The position numbers and the translations under genes are program-made. The notes beneath the pieces were generated by a model, which was not told the origin of the DNA, made no database searches, and saw only the letters and a program-made list of their open reading frames with translations. A stretch of 64,000 bases of DNA from Rhodobacter sp. (lineage in GTDB: Bacteria; Pseudomonadota; Alphaproteobacteria; Rhodobacterales; Rhodobacteraceae): positions 1 through 64,000 of the forward strand of contig JAIYDJ010000035.1 of the NCBI GenBank assembly GCA_027487575.1, written 5' to 3'. This document shows positions 17,898 to 26,156 of the stretch, one piece after another. How positions within the stretch are numbered: the first letter of the stretch is position 1; every line of letters begins with the position of its first letter.

Positions 17898-18836
17898 CTA
17901 CCGCCAACTGAAGAACCCCGGCGGCACCTGCGCCAGCAGCCGGTCGGCCAGTTCGCGCCCCATCGCCGCGCCATCCGCCACCGGCCCCCGCAACTCGCCG
18001 GTGATCACTTCCGACCCGTCCGGGCGCAGAACCTCGCCGCGCAGCCACAGTTCCGGACCGTCCAGCAGCGCCAGCCCCGCAATGGGCGTTTCGCAGGACC
18101 CGTCCAGCCGCGCCAGAAACCCGCGTTCCGCCGCAAGGCGCTGCCCGGTCGGGCCGTCGTGTATCCCCTCCAGCAGCCCCGCCACGCGGGTATCCTCACT
18201 GCGCCGTTCGATCCCGATGGCGCCCTGCGCCACGGCGGGCAGCATGTCTTCGGGGGCGATGGCCGACCGCGCCACATGCGCCATTCCCAGCCGGTTCAGC
18301 CCGGCCATTGCAAGGAACGTCGCCTCGGCCACGCCGTCCTGCAACTTCTTCATCCGGGTCTGCACGTTGCCGCGAAACTCGACCAGTTTCAGGTCGGGCC
18401 GACGGTGCGCCAATTGCGCCCGCCGTCGCAGGGACGACGATCCCACCACGGCCCCCAGCGGCAGATCGGCCAGACCCGCAACGCCGGGCGACACGAAGGC
18501 ATCGCGCACATCCTCGCGGGCCAGATAGCAGTCCAGCAGCAGCCCCTCGGGCTGAACCGTCGGCATGTCCTTCATCGAATGCACGGCAATGTCGATGTCG
18601 CCTGCCAGCAGCGCGTCCTCGATTTCTCGGGTAAACAGCCCCTTGCCGCCGATGTCCTTTAGCGCGCGGTCCAGAATCTGGTCGCCCATCACCTTGATCA
18701 CCACGATGGCAAAGGCCGCCTCGGGCAGGTCGTGCGCCGCCATAAGGCAGCGCCGCACCTCGTGCGCCTGCCACAGGGCCAGCGGGGAGCCTCGGGTGCC
18801 GATCCGGAGCGGGGCATCGGGGCTGGGCAAGGTCAT
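17898..18836 (-). CDS. hemC: Porphobilinogen deaminase (hydroxymethylbilane synthase)
   Basis: Condenses four porphobilinogens to hydroxymethylbilane in haem, corrin and bacteriochlorophyll synthesis; cytoplasmic, 312 residues. RIGTRGSPLALWQ is at the N-terminus, HSMKDMP in domain 1 carries active-site residues, the catalytic Asp is in the same region, and LDGSCETPIAG holds the Cys that binds the dipyrromethane cofactor. Divergent from hemE with a 106-base shared promoter region containing a PpsR/CrtJ-like palindrome 11 bases upstream of this start codon. Confidence 0.97.
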   Translation of the reverse strand: MTLPSPDAPLRIGTRGSPLALWQAHEVRRCLMAAHDLPEAAFAIVVIKVMGDQILDRALKDIGGKGLFTREIEDALLAGDIDIAVHSMKDMPTVQPEGLLLDCYLAREDVRDAFVSPGVAGLADLPLGAVVGSSSLRRRAQLAHRRPDLKLVEFRGNVQTRMKKLQDGVAEATFLAMAGLNRLGMAHVARSAIAPEDMLPAVAQGAIGIERRSEDTRVAGLLEGIHDGPTGQRLAAERGFLARLDGSCETPIAGLALLDGPELWLRGEVLRPDGSEVITGELRGPVADGAAMGRELADRLLAQVPPGFFSWR

Positions 18837-18846
18837 GGGCGCATCC

Positions 18847-18864
18847 TGTCAAATCGTCCTGACA
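18847..18864. promoter_or_regulatory. Putative PpsR/CrtJ-type operator between hemC and hemE
   Basis: TGTC-N10-GACA, extended to TGTCA-N8-TGACA, matches the TGT-N12-ACA consensus known for the redox-responsive repressor PpsR/CrtJ, which controls tetrapyrrole genes in Rhodobacter. It lies next to the hemC start and upstream of the hemE promoter. A match this good is expected about once by chance in a window this size, so the location is the main support. Confidence 0.5.
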
Positions 18865-18887
18865 CTTCCTGCCAAACCCCCGTCGCC

Positions 18888-18916
18888 TTGACAAGACACG
18901 CCCGACAGGGAACGTA
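18888..18916 (+). promoter_or_regulatory. Candidate sigma-70 promoter of hemE
   Basis: A perfect -35 hexamer TTGACA (18888-18893) is followed after 17 bases by AACGTA (18911-18916), a poor -10. It is placed about 26 bases before the hemE start codon. Confidence 0.45.
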
Positions 18917-18942
18917 AGGGCCAGCCCCTGCCGGAGACCGAC

Positions 18943-19977
18943 ATGACCCCCGAAAAGACAATCCTGCGCGCCCTTTCCGGCGAGACCCTGCCCACCCCTC
19001 CGATCTGGATGATGCGTCAGGCGGGCCGTTACCTGCCGGAATACCGCGCGACCCGCGCGCAGGCGGGCGATTTCCTGAAACTGTGCTACAATTCGGACCT
19101 TGCCGCCGAGGTCACGCTGCAGCCGATCCGCCGTTACGGCTTTGACGCGGCGATCCTGTTTGCCGACATCCTTCTGCTGCCGCAGGCGCTGGGGGCCGAC
19201 CTGTGGTTTGAAACCGGCGAGGGCCCGCGCCTTTCCACCATCACCACGATGGACGCGGTCAAGGCGCTGAAACCGAAAGAGGATATCCACGAAACCCTTG
19301 GCCCGATCTATGAAACCCTGCGCATCCTGTCGCGCGAACTGCCGGCGGAAACCACGCTGATCGGCTTTGCCGGGGCACCCTGGACCGTCGCAACCTACAT
19401 GATCGCCGGGCGCGGGTCGAAGGATCAGGGTGCGGCCCACGCGCTGAAGGACACCGACCGCGCCACGTTCAGCGCGCTGATCGACGTGATCACCGAGGCG
19501 ACCGTCGAATACCTGTCGGCACAGGTCAGTGCCGGGGCCGAAGTCATCAAGCTGTTCGACAGTTGGGCCGGATCGCTGAAAGGGCAGGACTTCACCGATT
19601 TCGCGGTCAAACCCGCTGCCGCCATCATCGCGGCGCTGAAGGCCCGCCACCCCGGCCTGCCGATCATCGCCTTCCCGCGCGAGGCGGGGTTCGGCTACAT
19701 CGGCTTTGCCGCGGCGACCGGGGCGGACTGCGTGGCCATCGACAATTCGGTGACGCCGGAGTGGGCGGCGAGCCATGTCCAGACCACCGGCTGTGTGCAG
19801 GGCAACCTTGCACCCGAGCATATGGTGACAGGCGGCAAGGATCTGGACGATGCGACGCGCCGGGTCGTACAGGCGTTCGCGGGCGGGCCGCATATCTTCA
19901 ACCTCGGCCACGGCATCACGCCCGACGCCAACCCCGACAACGTGCAGCGGATGATCGACGTCGTCCGGGGCGGCTGA
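18943..19977 (+). CDS. hemE: Uroporphyrinogen decarboxylase
   Basis: Decarboxylates uroporphyrinogen III to coproporphyrinogen III; cytoplasmic, 344 residues, normal length. The signature [11 protein letters not shown] is at about 22-32, the active-site Asp lies in AILFADIL, and LFDSWAGSL and the C-terminal FNLGHGI motif are present. Its stop codon shares one base with the start of the DMT transporter gene (TGATG), so the two are coupled. The product is used by both hemF and hemN in this window. Confidence 0.97.
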   Translation: MTPEKTILRALSGETLPTPPIWMMRQAGRYLPEYRATRAQAGDFLKLCYNSDLAAEVTLQPIRRYGFDAAILFADILLLPQALGADLWFETGEGPRLSTITTMDAVKALKPKEDIHETLGPIYETLRILSRELPAETTLIGFAGAPWTVATYMIAGRGSKDQGAAHALKDTDRATFSALIDVITEATVEYLSAQVSAGAEVIKLFDSWAGSLKGQDFTDFAVKPAAAIIAALKARHPGLPIIAFPREAGFGYIGFAAATGADCVAIDNSVTPEWAASHVQTTGCVQGNLAPEHMVTGGKDLDDATRRVVQAFAGGPHIFNLGHGITPDANPDNVQRMIDVVRGG

Positions 19978-20867
19978 TGCTGTGGCTCTGGGCGACGCTG
20001 GTTGCGGCGCTGGCCCAGACGGGGCGCAACCTGGCCCAGTCCGCGCTGACCGCACGGCTTGGGACCATCGGCGCGACGCAGGTGCGGTTTCTGTTCGGGT
20101 TGCCGTTTGCGGTGGTGTTTCTGGGTCTGGCGGTGCTGGCGACCGGTGAACGCGTGCCGACCCTGACGCTGCCCGCCTTCGGATTTGTCGCGATGGGGGC
20201 CGTCGCGCAGATCGCGGCGACGGCGCTGATGCTGCGGCTGATGGCAAGCCAATCGTTCGCCGTCACCACCGCATGGATCAAGACCGAACCGGTGATCGTC
20301 GCCCTGACCGCCGCCGCCCTGCTGGGGGATGCGCTGACCTGGCCCGCGCTGGGGGCGATTGCGCTGGCGACGCTGGGGGTCCTGGTGATGACGGTGAAGC
20401 CCGGTGCCGCGGCGCAATTGACTCAGGTCCTTCCCGCCGCCACGGGTTTGCTGGCGGGTGGCCTGTTCGGCCTTGCCGCCATCGGCTTTCGCGGCGGCAT
20501 CACCGCGCTGCCCGATGGGGGATTTCTGATCCGCGCCAGCACCGCGCTTGTGGTGGGGCTGGCCCTGCAAAGCGCGATCCTGCTGGTCTGGATGCTTCTG
20601 TTCGACCGCCCGGCCATCGCGGCCTGCCTGCGGGTCTGGCGGGCGTCACTGGGCGCGGGCTTTCTGGGGGCCTTCGCCTCGCAGTTCTGGTTCATCGGGT
20701 TTTCGCTGACCACCGCCGCAAATGTGCGCACCGTGGCGCTGATCGAGGTGGTGTTTGCCCAGCTTCTGGCCCGCTGGCGTCTGGGTCAGCGCACGACGCC
20801 TCAGCAACTGGTCGGAATGGCGCTGCTGATGGCCGGGGTCGGCTGGCTGTTGCAGCAGCACCGCTGA
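19977..20867 (+). CDS. DMT-superfamily (EamA) membrane transporter
   Basis: Integral membrane protein of 296 residues with about ten hydrophobic helices in two EamA-like halves (about 5-140 and 155-290), typical of drug/metabolite exporters. The start is the ATG overlapping the hemE stop. Substrate is unknown; coupling to hemE could mean export or import of a metabolite linked to haem synthesis, but this is only inferred from position. Ends one base short of the convergent cobS gene. Confidence 0.85.
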   Translation: MLWLWATLVAALAQTGRNLAQSALTARLGTIGATQVRFLFGLPFAVVFLGLAVLATGERVPTLTLPAFGFVAMGAVAQIAATALMLRLMASQSFAVTTAWIKTEPVIVALTAAALLGDALTWPALGAIALATLGVLVMTVKPGAAAQLTQVLPAATGLLAGGLFGLAAIGFRGGITALPDGGFLIRASTALVVGLALQSAILLVWMLLFDRPAIAACLRVWRASLGAGFLGAFASQFWFIGFSLTTAANVRTVALIEVVFAQLLARWRLGQRTTPQQLVGMALLMAGVGWLLQQHR

Positions 20868-20868
20868 C

Positions 20869-21642
20869 CTAGCCGACCACTGCCAGAACCCCCAGCAGAA
20901 AGCCGATCTCGCTGCATTGCTGCACTGCGCCCAGACAATCGCCGGTATAGCCGCCCAGACGCCGTTCGAACCGCCGCCGCATCGCGTAGTGCCCCGCCGC
21001 CAGTCCCAGCGCGCCGCACAACAGCGCCCAGACCGGCACGGCCATCAGCAGCGCCACCGCAACGCCGCCCAGCGTCCAGCCGATTACCGCCAGCCCGTGC
21101 CGGTCGATGCCGTTCGCCACCGGCTTGCCCGTGCCGTGATCGCGCAGATAGCTTGACGTGGCGATGACCCAGACCGCCGAAGCCCGGCTGGCCGCATGTC
21201 CCGCCACCAGCACCAACGGTACGGCATGGGGCGGCAGCGCCGCCAGCACGGCGATCTTGCCGCCCACCATCAGCCCGACCCCCAGCGTGCCGTAGGTCCC
21301 GAGCCTGCTGTCGCGCATGATCTCCAGCACCCGCGCACGGGTCTGACCACCACCGAGGCCGTCGCAGGCGTCGGCAAAGCCGTCTTCGTGAAACGCACCG
21401 GTGATCAGCACCGATGCCGTCGTGCAGACCACCGCCGCAACGACCGGCGACCAGATCAGCGCGGACCCCCACCAGATCACCGCGACCATCGCCCCGATCA
21501 GCACGCCCACCGCCGGATACCAACGCGGCGTCGCCTCCAGCCGTTCGGGCGTGTAATCGACCGTGACCGGCAGACGCGTCAGGAACTGCACGGCCAGCAG
21601 AAACACCGGCCATTCACCCCGCACCCAGCGGTTCAGGTCCAT
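20869..21642 (-). CDS. cobS: Adenosylcobinamide-GDP ribazoletransferase
   Basis: Cobalamin synthase: joins adenosylcobinamide-GDP and alpha-ribazole at the inner membrane, the last step of the nucleotide loop pathway. The 257 residues contain several hydrophobic helices, FLTRLPV near the N-terminus and the conserved acidic GAFHEDGFADACDGLGGG motif near residue 85-105. It overlaps the end of hemF by ten bases. No cobalamin riboswitch is visible, and no other cob gene is in the window. Confidence 0.93.
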   Translation of the reverse strand: MDLNRWVRGEWPVFLLAVQFLTRLPVTVDYTPERLEATPRWYPAVGVLIGAMVAVIWWGSALIWSPVVAAVVCTTASVLITGAFHEDGFADACDGLGGGQTRARVLEIMRDSRLGTYGTLGVGLMVGGKIAVLAALPPHAVPLVLVAGHAASRASAVWVIATSSYLRDHGTGKPVANGIDRHGLAVIGWTLGGVAVALLMAVPVWALLCGALGLAAGHYAMRRRFERRLGGYTGDCLGAVQQCSEIGFLLGVLAVVG

Positions 21643-22493
21643 TTCGCGACCGGCGGCAGGCTCATCAGGACCGCGTTGGCGTCGTGCCCGGTTTCAAGCC
21701 CGAACTTGGTTCCCCGGTCGTAGACAAGGTTGTATTCGGCATAAAGCCCGCGGTGGACCAGTTGCGTTTCGCGGTCATCCTCTGTCCAGGCAGTGTCGAT
21801 CCGCCGTTCGACCAGCGGCGCAAAGGCGGGCAAAAAGGCCGCCCCCACATCGCGGGTCAGTGCGAAATCGGCCTCCCAATCGCCGCTGTTGCGGTCATCA
21901 AAGAAGATGCCCCCCACACCCCGCGCCCGGTTGCGGTGCGGAATGAAGAAGTATTCATCCGCCCAGGCCTTGTACTTCGAATAAAGCTCGGCCCCGTGCA
22001 GATCGCAGGCGCGCTGCATCTCGGCATGGAAATGCGCGGTGTCCTCGGGGTATTCCAGACAGGGGTTCAGGTCCGCGCCGCCGCCGAACCACCAGGCATG
22101 CGGCGTCCAGAACATCCGGGTGTTCATGTGCACCGCCGGGCAGTGCGGATTGACCATGTGGGCCACCAGCGAAATGCCGCTGGCCCAGAACCGGGGGTCC
22201 TCGGCCATTCCCGGCACGCCGCGCGCGGCCATCGCCTTTTGCGCGCGGTCCCCCAGAACGCCGTGCACCTCGGACACGTTGACGCCGACCTTTTCGAACA
22301 CCCGGCCCCCGCGCAGGACGCTCATCAATCCGCCGCCGCCGTCGGCGCGGGTGGTCGGAGTGACCTCGAACCGGCCCGGCGTGCCCGTTCCGTGCGCATC
22401 CTCCAGCGCCTCGAAGGCGGCCACGATCAGGTCGCGCAGCGTGCGGAACCAACCCGCCGCCTGCCGTTTGCGGTCATCGAAATCTGCGGTCAT
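21633..22493 (-). CDS. hemF: Oxygen-dependent coproporphyrinogen III oxidase
   Basis: Converts coproporphyrinogen III to protoporphyrinogen IX using O2; cytoplasmic, 286 residues. Recognisable blocks are RGGRVFEKVGVNVSEVHG, the HMNTRMFWTPHAWWFGGGADLNP segment with the conserved His and Asp, KAWADEYFFIPHRNRARGVGG and EYNLVYDRGTKFGL near the C-terminus. The start at 22493 is the MTADFDDRK Met; the open frame upstream lacks family similarity. Counterpart of the oxygen-independent hemN at 37407, so both aerobic and anaerobic routes are present. Confidence 0.96.
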   Translation of the reverse strand: MTADFDDRKRQAAGWFRTLRDLIVAAFEALEDAHGTGTPGRFEVTPTTRADGGGGLMSVLRGGRVFEKVGVNVSEVHGVLGDRAQKAMAARGVPGMAEDPRFWASGISLVAHMVNPHCPAVHMNTRMFWTPHAWWFGGGADLNPCLEYPEDTAHFHAEMQRACDLHGAELYSKYKAWADEYFFIPHRNRARGVGGIFFDDRNSGDWEADFALTRDVGAAFLPAFAPLVERRIDTAWTEDDRETQLVHRGLYAEYNLVYDRGTKFGLETGHDANAVLMSLPPVAKWT

Positions 22494-22518
22494 CACGGCC
22501 CCCTTCGCATCTGCGCCA

Positions 22519-22547
22519 TTGCTATCAGCCCTTTGCGGAACTGCCAA
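22519..22547 (-). promoter_or_regulatory. Candidate promoter of hemF
   Basis: Reading leftward, TTGGCA (22547-22542) is followed after exactly 17 bases by TAGCAA (22524-22519), about 26 bases before the hemF start. Confidence 0.5.
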
Positions 22548-22567
22548 CCAGCCGAGCACGTTGTGAA

Positions 22568-22596
22568 TTGGCAATCCCGCGCGTGACGCCTAGCAT
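22568..22596 (+). promoter_or_regulatory. Candidate promoter of the small lipoprotein gene
   Basis: TTGGCA (22568-22573), 17 bases, TAGCAT (22591-22596), about 22 bases before the start codon. It mirrors the hemF promoter in the same gap. Confidence 0.5.
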
Positions 22597-22618
22597 GGCG
22601 CAGGAACAGGAGAGTCCG

Positions 22619-22993
22619 ATGAAGCGTCTTGGTTGTACGGCCCTGCTGGTGATGCTGGCCGCCTGCGGGACACCGCAGGAACAGTGCATCAGCGCCGCAA
22701 CCCGCGATATCCGGGTGGTCGACCGCCTGATCCGCGAGGCAGAGGGCAATCTGGACCGCGGATACGGCTATGAATATGTCACCGTTCTGGAACTCGATTA
22801 TGTCAGGTGCGGAACGGAATCTGACCCCGGCCGGGTCTGCGCCGTCCGCAGGCCGGAACAGGAACGCCGCCCGGTCGCCATCGATCTTGCCGCAGAACAG
22901 GTCAAGCTGGACCAGCTTCGCGCCAAGCGGGCGCAGCAGACCCGCAGCGTCGCCCCCGTTGTGGCCCAATGCCGGGTCGACAATCCCGAATAG
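22619..22993 (+). CDS. Small hypothetical lipoprotein
   Basis: Exported lipoprotein of 124 residues with no family I recognise. The signal peptide ends in the lipobox LAAC (Cys16). The mature part is charged, contains four further cysteines (for example CISAATRDI and YVRCGTESD), and residues about 75-115 look helical with many Arg, Gln and Lys. The upstream open frame is ignored because a GGAG site and the lipoprotein signal both fit the ATG at 22619. It has its own promoter, is divergent from hemF and ends three bases before the convergent SDR gene. Confidence 0.75.
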   Translation: MKRLGCTALLVMLAACGTPQEQCISAATRDIRVVDRLIREAEGNLDRGYGYEYVTVLELDYVRCGTESDPGRVCAVRRPEQERRPVAIDLAAEQVKLDQLRAKRAQQTRSVAPVVAQCRVDNPE

Positions 22994-22996
22994 GGC

Positions 22997-23806
22997 CTAG
23001 TGTGCGGGAACCGCCACGGCGTCGAGAAGGCCGCGCCCGCCATCCACCGTCAGGATCTGCCCGGTGATGAACCCCGCCGCATCCGACGCCAGAAACTGCA
23101 CCGTTTCCACCAGTTCCGACGCGGCCGCCACCCGGCCCAGCGGCGTGCCCGCCTCGATGGCTGTCAGATAGTCGGGATTGTCCTTGATGGCACCCTGCAG
23201 GCTCGCGCTCATCAGCGATCCGAAGGCCACCGCGTTTACGCGGATGCCGCGCCCGGCATATTCGACCGCCAGACTGCGGGTCATCTGGTCGATGGCGGCA
23301 CAGCTGATCGAATAGCCCAGCATTCCGGAACGGGTACGGGTCGCGGCGGTCGACGACAGGTTGATGATGCTTCCGATGGCACCCCCTGTCTCTTGCAGTT
23401 TCTCGGCCCGCTGGATCATCCGCTTGGCCGTCATCTGCGACAGGCGCAGGGCGGTGAACATGTTCTGCTGCAACAGGTCTTCCACCGCGTCTTCCTCGGC
23501 GCACATTCCTTCGGACAGACGGCACTGGCGGCTGGCATTGACCAGAACATCGACCCGGTCGAACGCGTCGATCGTGGCCGACAGCAGGTTGATCGCGGTC
23601 AGCTTCTGGCGCAGGTCGCCCGCGAACATCCGGACCGACCCTTCGCTGCGCGCCTCGGCCCCGACTTCGGCCTCCAGCCGCGCCTCGTCCATGTCGACGA
23701 ACATGACGTTCGCGCCCTTGTCCTGAAAGTGGCGCGCGATGGCAAGGCCGATGCCATTGGCGGCCCCCGTCACGATGGCGGTCTTTCCCGAGATGGACAG
23801 GGTCAT
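22997..23806 (-). CDS. Degenerate short-chain dehydrogenase/reductase
   Basis: SDR-fold protein of 269 residues. The cofactor motif TGAANGIG is at 14-21 and an Asp follows beta-2 (FVDMDE), favouring NAD(H). The catalytic Ser is present 13 residues before the Tyr in NLSS...GY, but the Tyr-x3-Lys pair reads YSISC: the Lys is replaced by Cys. The usual NNAG motif also reads VNASR. The C-terminal VAFGSLMSAS and GQILTVDGG motifs are intact. Loss of the Lys makes ordinary SDR catalysis doubtful; it may be a pseudoenzyme or use another mechanism. Followed on the same strand by nothing closely coupled; 20 bases separate it from the methyltransferase gene upstream. Confidence 0.82.
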   Translation of the reverse strand: MTLSISGKTAIVTGAANGIGLAIARHFQDKGANVMFVDMDEARLEAEVGAEARSEGSVRMFAGDLRQKLTAINLLSATIDAFDRVDVLVNASRQCRLSEGMCAEEDAVEDLLQQNMFTALRLSQMTAKRMIQRAEKLQETGGAIGSIINLSSTAATRTRSGMLGYSISCAAIDQMTRSLAVEYAGRGIRVNAVAFGSLMSASLQGAIKDNPDYLTAIEAGTPLGRVAAASELVETVQFLASDAAGFITGQILTVDGGRGLLDAVAVPAH

Positions 23807-23826
23807 GCAGCGGCCTTCTTTTGTTG

Positions 23827-24813
23827 CTAACGCACCCGGATCGGCGCGGTTGCGCAGGTCAGGCGGAACGCGGCGTCGCCGCCGATCTCTTCGACCTTGC
23901 GAAACATCCCCGTCAGCGTGCGATCATACGGCAAGTGGCGGTTGGCGACCAGCCAGAGACTGCCATCGGGGGCCAACCCGCGATGGGCTGCCTGAATAAA
24001 CGCCGCGCCCAACGCCGGATCGGCACTGCGCCCCTGATGAAACGGCGGATTCATCACCACCGCACCCCACAGACGGTCCGGCCGGAAGGTCGTGGCGTCC
24101 GCCCAGTGAAACGCGGCGCGCGGATCGGGCAGGTTCAACCGGGCACAGTCCAGTGCATCCGCCTCGGCCTCGACAACGTCCAGATGCCTGACGCCCGAAC
24201 GCGCCAGAATGGCACGGCTCAGATACCCCCACCCTGCCCCCAGATCGCCGACCTTTGCCGGAAGGTCGGCAGGCAGCGCCTGCGCCAGCAAGGCCGACCC
24301 CCGGTCGACTCCATCGGCGGAAAACACACCCGGCGCAGTCGTGAAACCGCCTTCGATCTGCTGCGGGCCTACCGCCCATTCCTTTGGCACCACCCCCGCC
24401 GGAAAGGTGAACAGCTTGCCATGCGCCTTGGACAGCGGATCGCGCAGGCCGGGCATCACCGCGCGGCATTCGCGGAACAGCGCATCGATGCCGTCCGTCT
24501 TCTGCCCGTCGACCGCGATCATGGCCCCGGGTGCCACGGCGGCGGATGCCACCGCGAGCATGTTGCGCGCAGCCGCCTTGGCGCGCGGCAGGCAGACCAG
24601 ACCGGCGGCAAACGGGCCACCCGGACCCATGCGGTAGCCAAGGGCGGCAAAGTGATCATGGTCCGGCTTGAATCCGGTCTGCACGACGACGCGCGCCTTG
24701 GGCAAGGCGGCAAGGTCATCCCCCGCCACCGGCCGCCACACGCCGATATCGCCAGACGCGGGCAATTCCCACGAACCGGCGTCCAGCGCCATTTCAAGCC
24801 TTGCAGATCGCAT
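23827..24813 (-). CDS. RsmC/RlmG-like class I SAM methyltransferase
   Basis: Predicted 16S rRNA guanine-N2 methyltransferase of 328 residues. The N-terminal half is the catalytically inactive duplicated domain seen in RsmC. The C-terminal half has the SAM-binding loop VGDLGAGWGYLS, the acidic VVEAEADAL after beta-2 and the target-base motif VVMNPPFHQG. The NPPF motif assigns an exocyclic amine N-methyltransferase. The exact rRNA target (m2G1207 type or another) cannot be told from the sequence alone. Confidence 0.85.
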   Translation of the reverse strand: MRSARLEMALDAGSWELPASGDIGVWRPVAGDDLAALPKARVVVQTGFKPDHDHFAALGYRMGPGGPFAAGLVCLPRAKAAARNMLAVASAAVAPGAMIAVDGQKTDGIDALFRECRAVMPGLRDPLSKAHGKLFTFPAGVVPKEWAVGPQQIEGGFTTAPGVFSADGVDRGSALLAQALPADLPAKVGDLGAGWGYLSRAILARSGVRHLDVVEAEADALDCARLNLPDPRAAFHWADATTFRPDRLWGAVVMNPPFHQGRSADPALGAAFIQAAHRGLAPDGSLWLVANRHLPYDRTLTGMFRKVEEIGGDAAFRLTCATAPIRVR

Positions 24814-24832
24814 GGGCAGCCGACAGCGCGGC

Positions 24833-25153
24833 CTAATCCTTTTCCATCGTGCATTGCAGCGGATGCTGGTGGCGGCGCGCGAAATCCATCACCTGCGCCA
24901 CCTTGGTTTCCGCCACCTCGAACGAGAAAACGCCCACCACGGCAAGGCCCTTCTTGTGCACCGTCAGCATGATTTCAAAGCTTTGCGCATGGCTCAACCC
25001 GAAGAACCGCTCAAGAACGTGAACGACAAACTCCATCGGCGTGTAATCGTCGTTCAGCAACAGGACCTTGTACATCGGCGGCCGTGCCGTCTGGGTCCGC
25101 GTCTTGGTCAGGACCGACGCGTCATCGCCCGGCCCCTTCGGCGCATCCGACAT
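24833..25153 (-). CDS. clpS: ATP-dependent Clp protease adaptor ClpS
   Basis: Adaptor of 106 residues that delivers N-degron proteins to ClpAP. The core [24 protein letters not shown] holds the Asn-Asp-Asp residues that bind the N-terminal amino acid, the MLTVHKKG histidine motif follows, and the protein ends in a CTMEKD tail. The N-terminal 30 residues are a flexible extension. The open frame continues far upstream but only this part has family similarity; the ATG at 25153 is chosen. clpA is not adjacent. Divergent from a HAD hydrolase. Confidence 0.95.
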   Translation of the reverse strand: MSDAPKGPGDDASVLTKTRTQTARPPMYKVLLLNDDYTPMEFVVHVLERFFGLSHAQSFEIMLTVHKKGLAVVGVFSFEVAETKVAQVMDFARRHQHPLQCTMEKD

Positions 25154-25291
25154 CTGCAATGGCTTCAACGGCACGGGGCAAGCTCCGATATTCAGCGGGA
25201 CGGGAACGGGGTTGCGCCGGGCAGGACGCACAGTACGAATATAGACGATTCTTCGTGCGGGAAAAGACCCATGGCGGTCGATGGGGGAAAG

Positions 25292-25993
25292 ATGGCGAAC
25301 CTGACCTGCATCGGCTTCGACGCGGATGATACGCTGTGGCAGAACGAGACGTTCTATCGGCTGACTCAGGACCGCTTTCAGGCGCTGCTGGCGGACGATG
25401 CGGACCCCGACCATCTGGCCGAACGGCTGCTTGCGGCCGAACGCCGCAATCTTGGTCACTATGGCTTTGGCATCAAGGGATTCGTGCTGTCGATGATCGA
25501 AACGGCCATCGAAGTGACCGAAGGCCGGGTTGCGGCGTCGGTCATCGCCGAGATCATGGCGGCGGGGCGCGAGATGCTGGCCCATCCGATCCACCTGCTG
25601 CCCCACGCCCGTGAGGCCGTGGCGGCGCTGGCTGTGGATTATCGCGTGCTGCTGATCACCAAGGGCGATCTGCTGGATCAGGAACGCAAACTGGCACAGT
25701 CCGGTCTGGGGGACCTGTTTCACGCCGTCGAAATCGTGTCGGACAAGACACCCGCCATCTACACCTCGATCTTTGCCCGCCATGGCAGCGGGGCGGGCCA
25801 AGCGATGATGGTCGGCAACTCGATGAAGTCCGATGTCCTTCCCGCCATCGCGGCCGGGGGGTGGGGCGTGCATGTGCCGCACGGGTTGATCTGGGCGCTG
25901 GAACACGCCGATCCCCCTGCGGAAAACAGCCGGTTCTTCACCCTGCCCGACCTCGGCGGGCTTCCCCCGCTGGTTGCCGAACTGCGGGATTGA
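25292..25993 (+). CDS. HAD-superfamily hydrolase
   Basis: Cytoplasmic phosphatase-like protein of 233 residues. The nucleophile motif FDADDTLW carries the Asp pair, motif II is in LLITKGD, the Lys is in SDKTPAIY, and [11 protein letters not shown] supplies the acidic motif. The long helical cap between motif I and II is typical of HAD-IA enzymes. Substrate is unknown. The ATG at 25292 follows GGGGGAAAG; an ATG 21 bases earlier is in frame. A hairpin typical of a terminator follows the gene. Confidence 0.85.
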   Translation: MANLTCIGFDADDTLWQNETFYRLTQDRFQALLADDADPDHLAERLLAAERRNLGHYGFGIKGFVLSMIETAIEVTEGRVAASVIAEIMAAGREMLAHPIHLLPHAREAVAALAVDYRVLLITKGDLLDQERKLAQSGLGDLFHAVEIVSDKTPAIYTSIFARHGSGAGQAMMVGNSMKSDVLPAIAAGGWGVHVPHGLIWALEHADPPAENSRFFTLPDLGGLPPLVAELRD

Positions 25994-26059
25994 CCCAACC
26001 TTTTGCGCCGTTCCCTGAACGTTTTCACCACATCTGCCTGTGGTTTCTGCGCTTCACCC

Positions 26060-26087
26060 TAAAACCCATTGAAACAACGGGGTTTTA
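26060..26087 (+). terminator. Intrinsic terminator-like hairpin after the HAD gene
   Basis: TAAAACCC and GGGTTTTA form an 8-base stem around a 12-base loop, 67 bases beyond the HAD stop and 70 bases before the carboxypeptidase gene. The T stretch lies in the 3' arm, as in bidirectional terminators. Confidence 0.55.
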
Positions 26088-26156
26088 TCCGAAGAAGCCG
26101 CGTGCTATCGTTGACCTAAGCCGCGCGGATGACGGGGCACGAGGCAGATACGAGGC

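Noticed and set aside
20869-22618. Possible cobalamin riboswitch for cobS
   Set aside because: cobS overlaps hemF and has no leader; no B12-box-like sequence is seen upstream.
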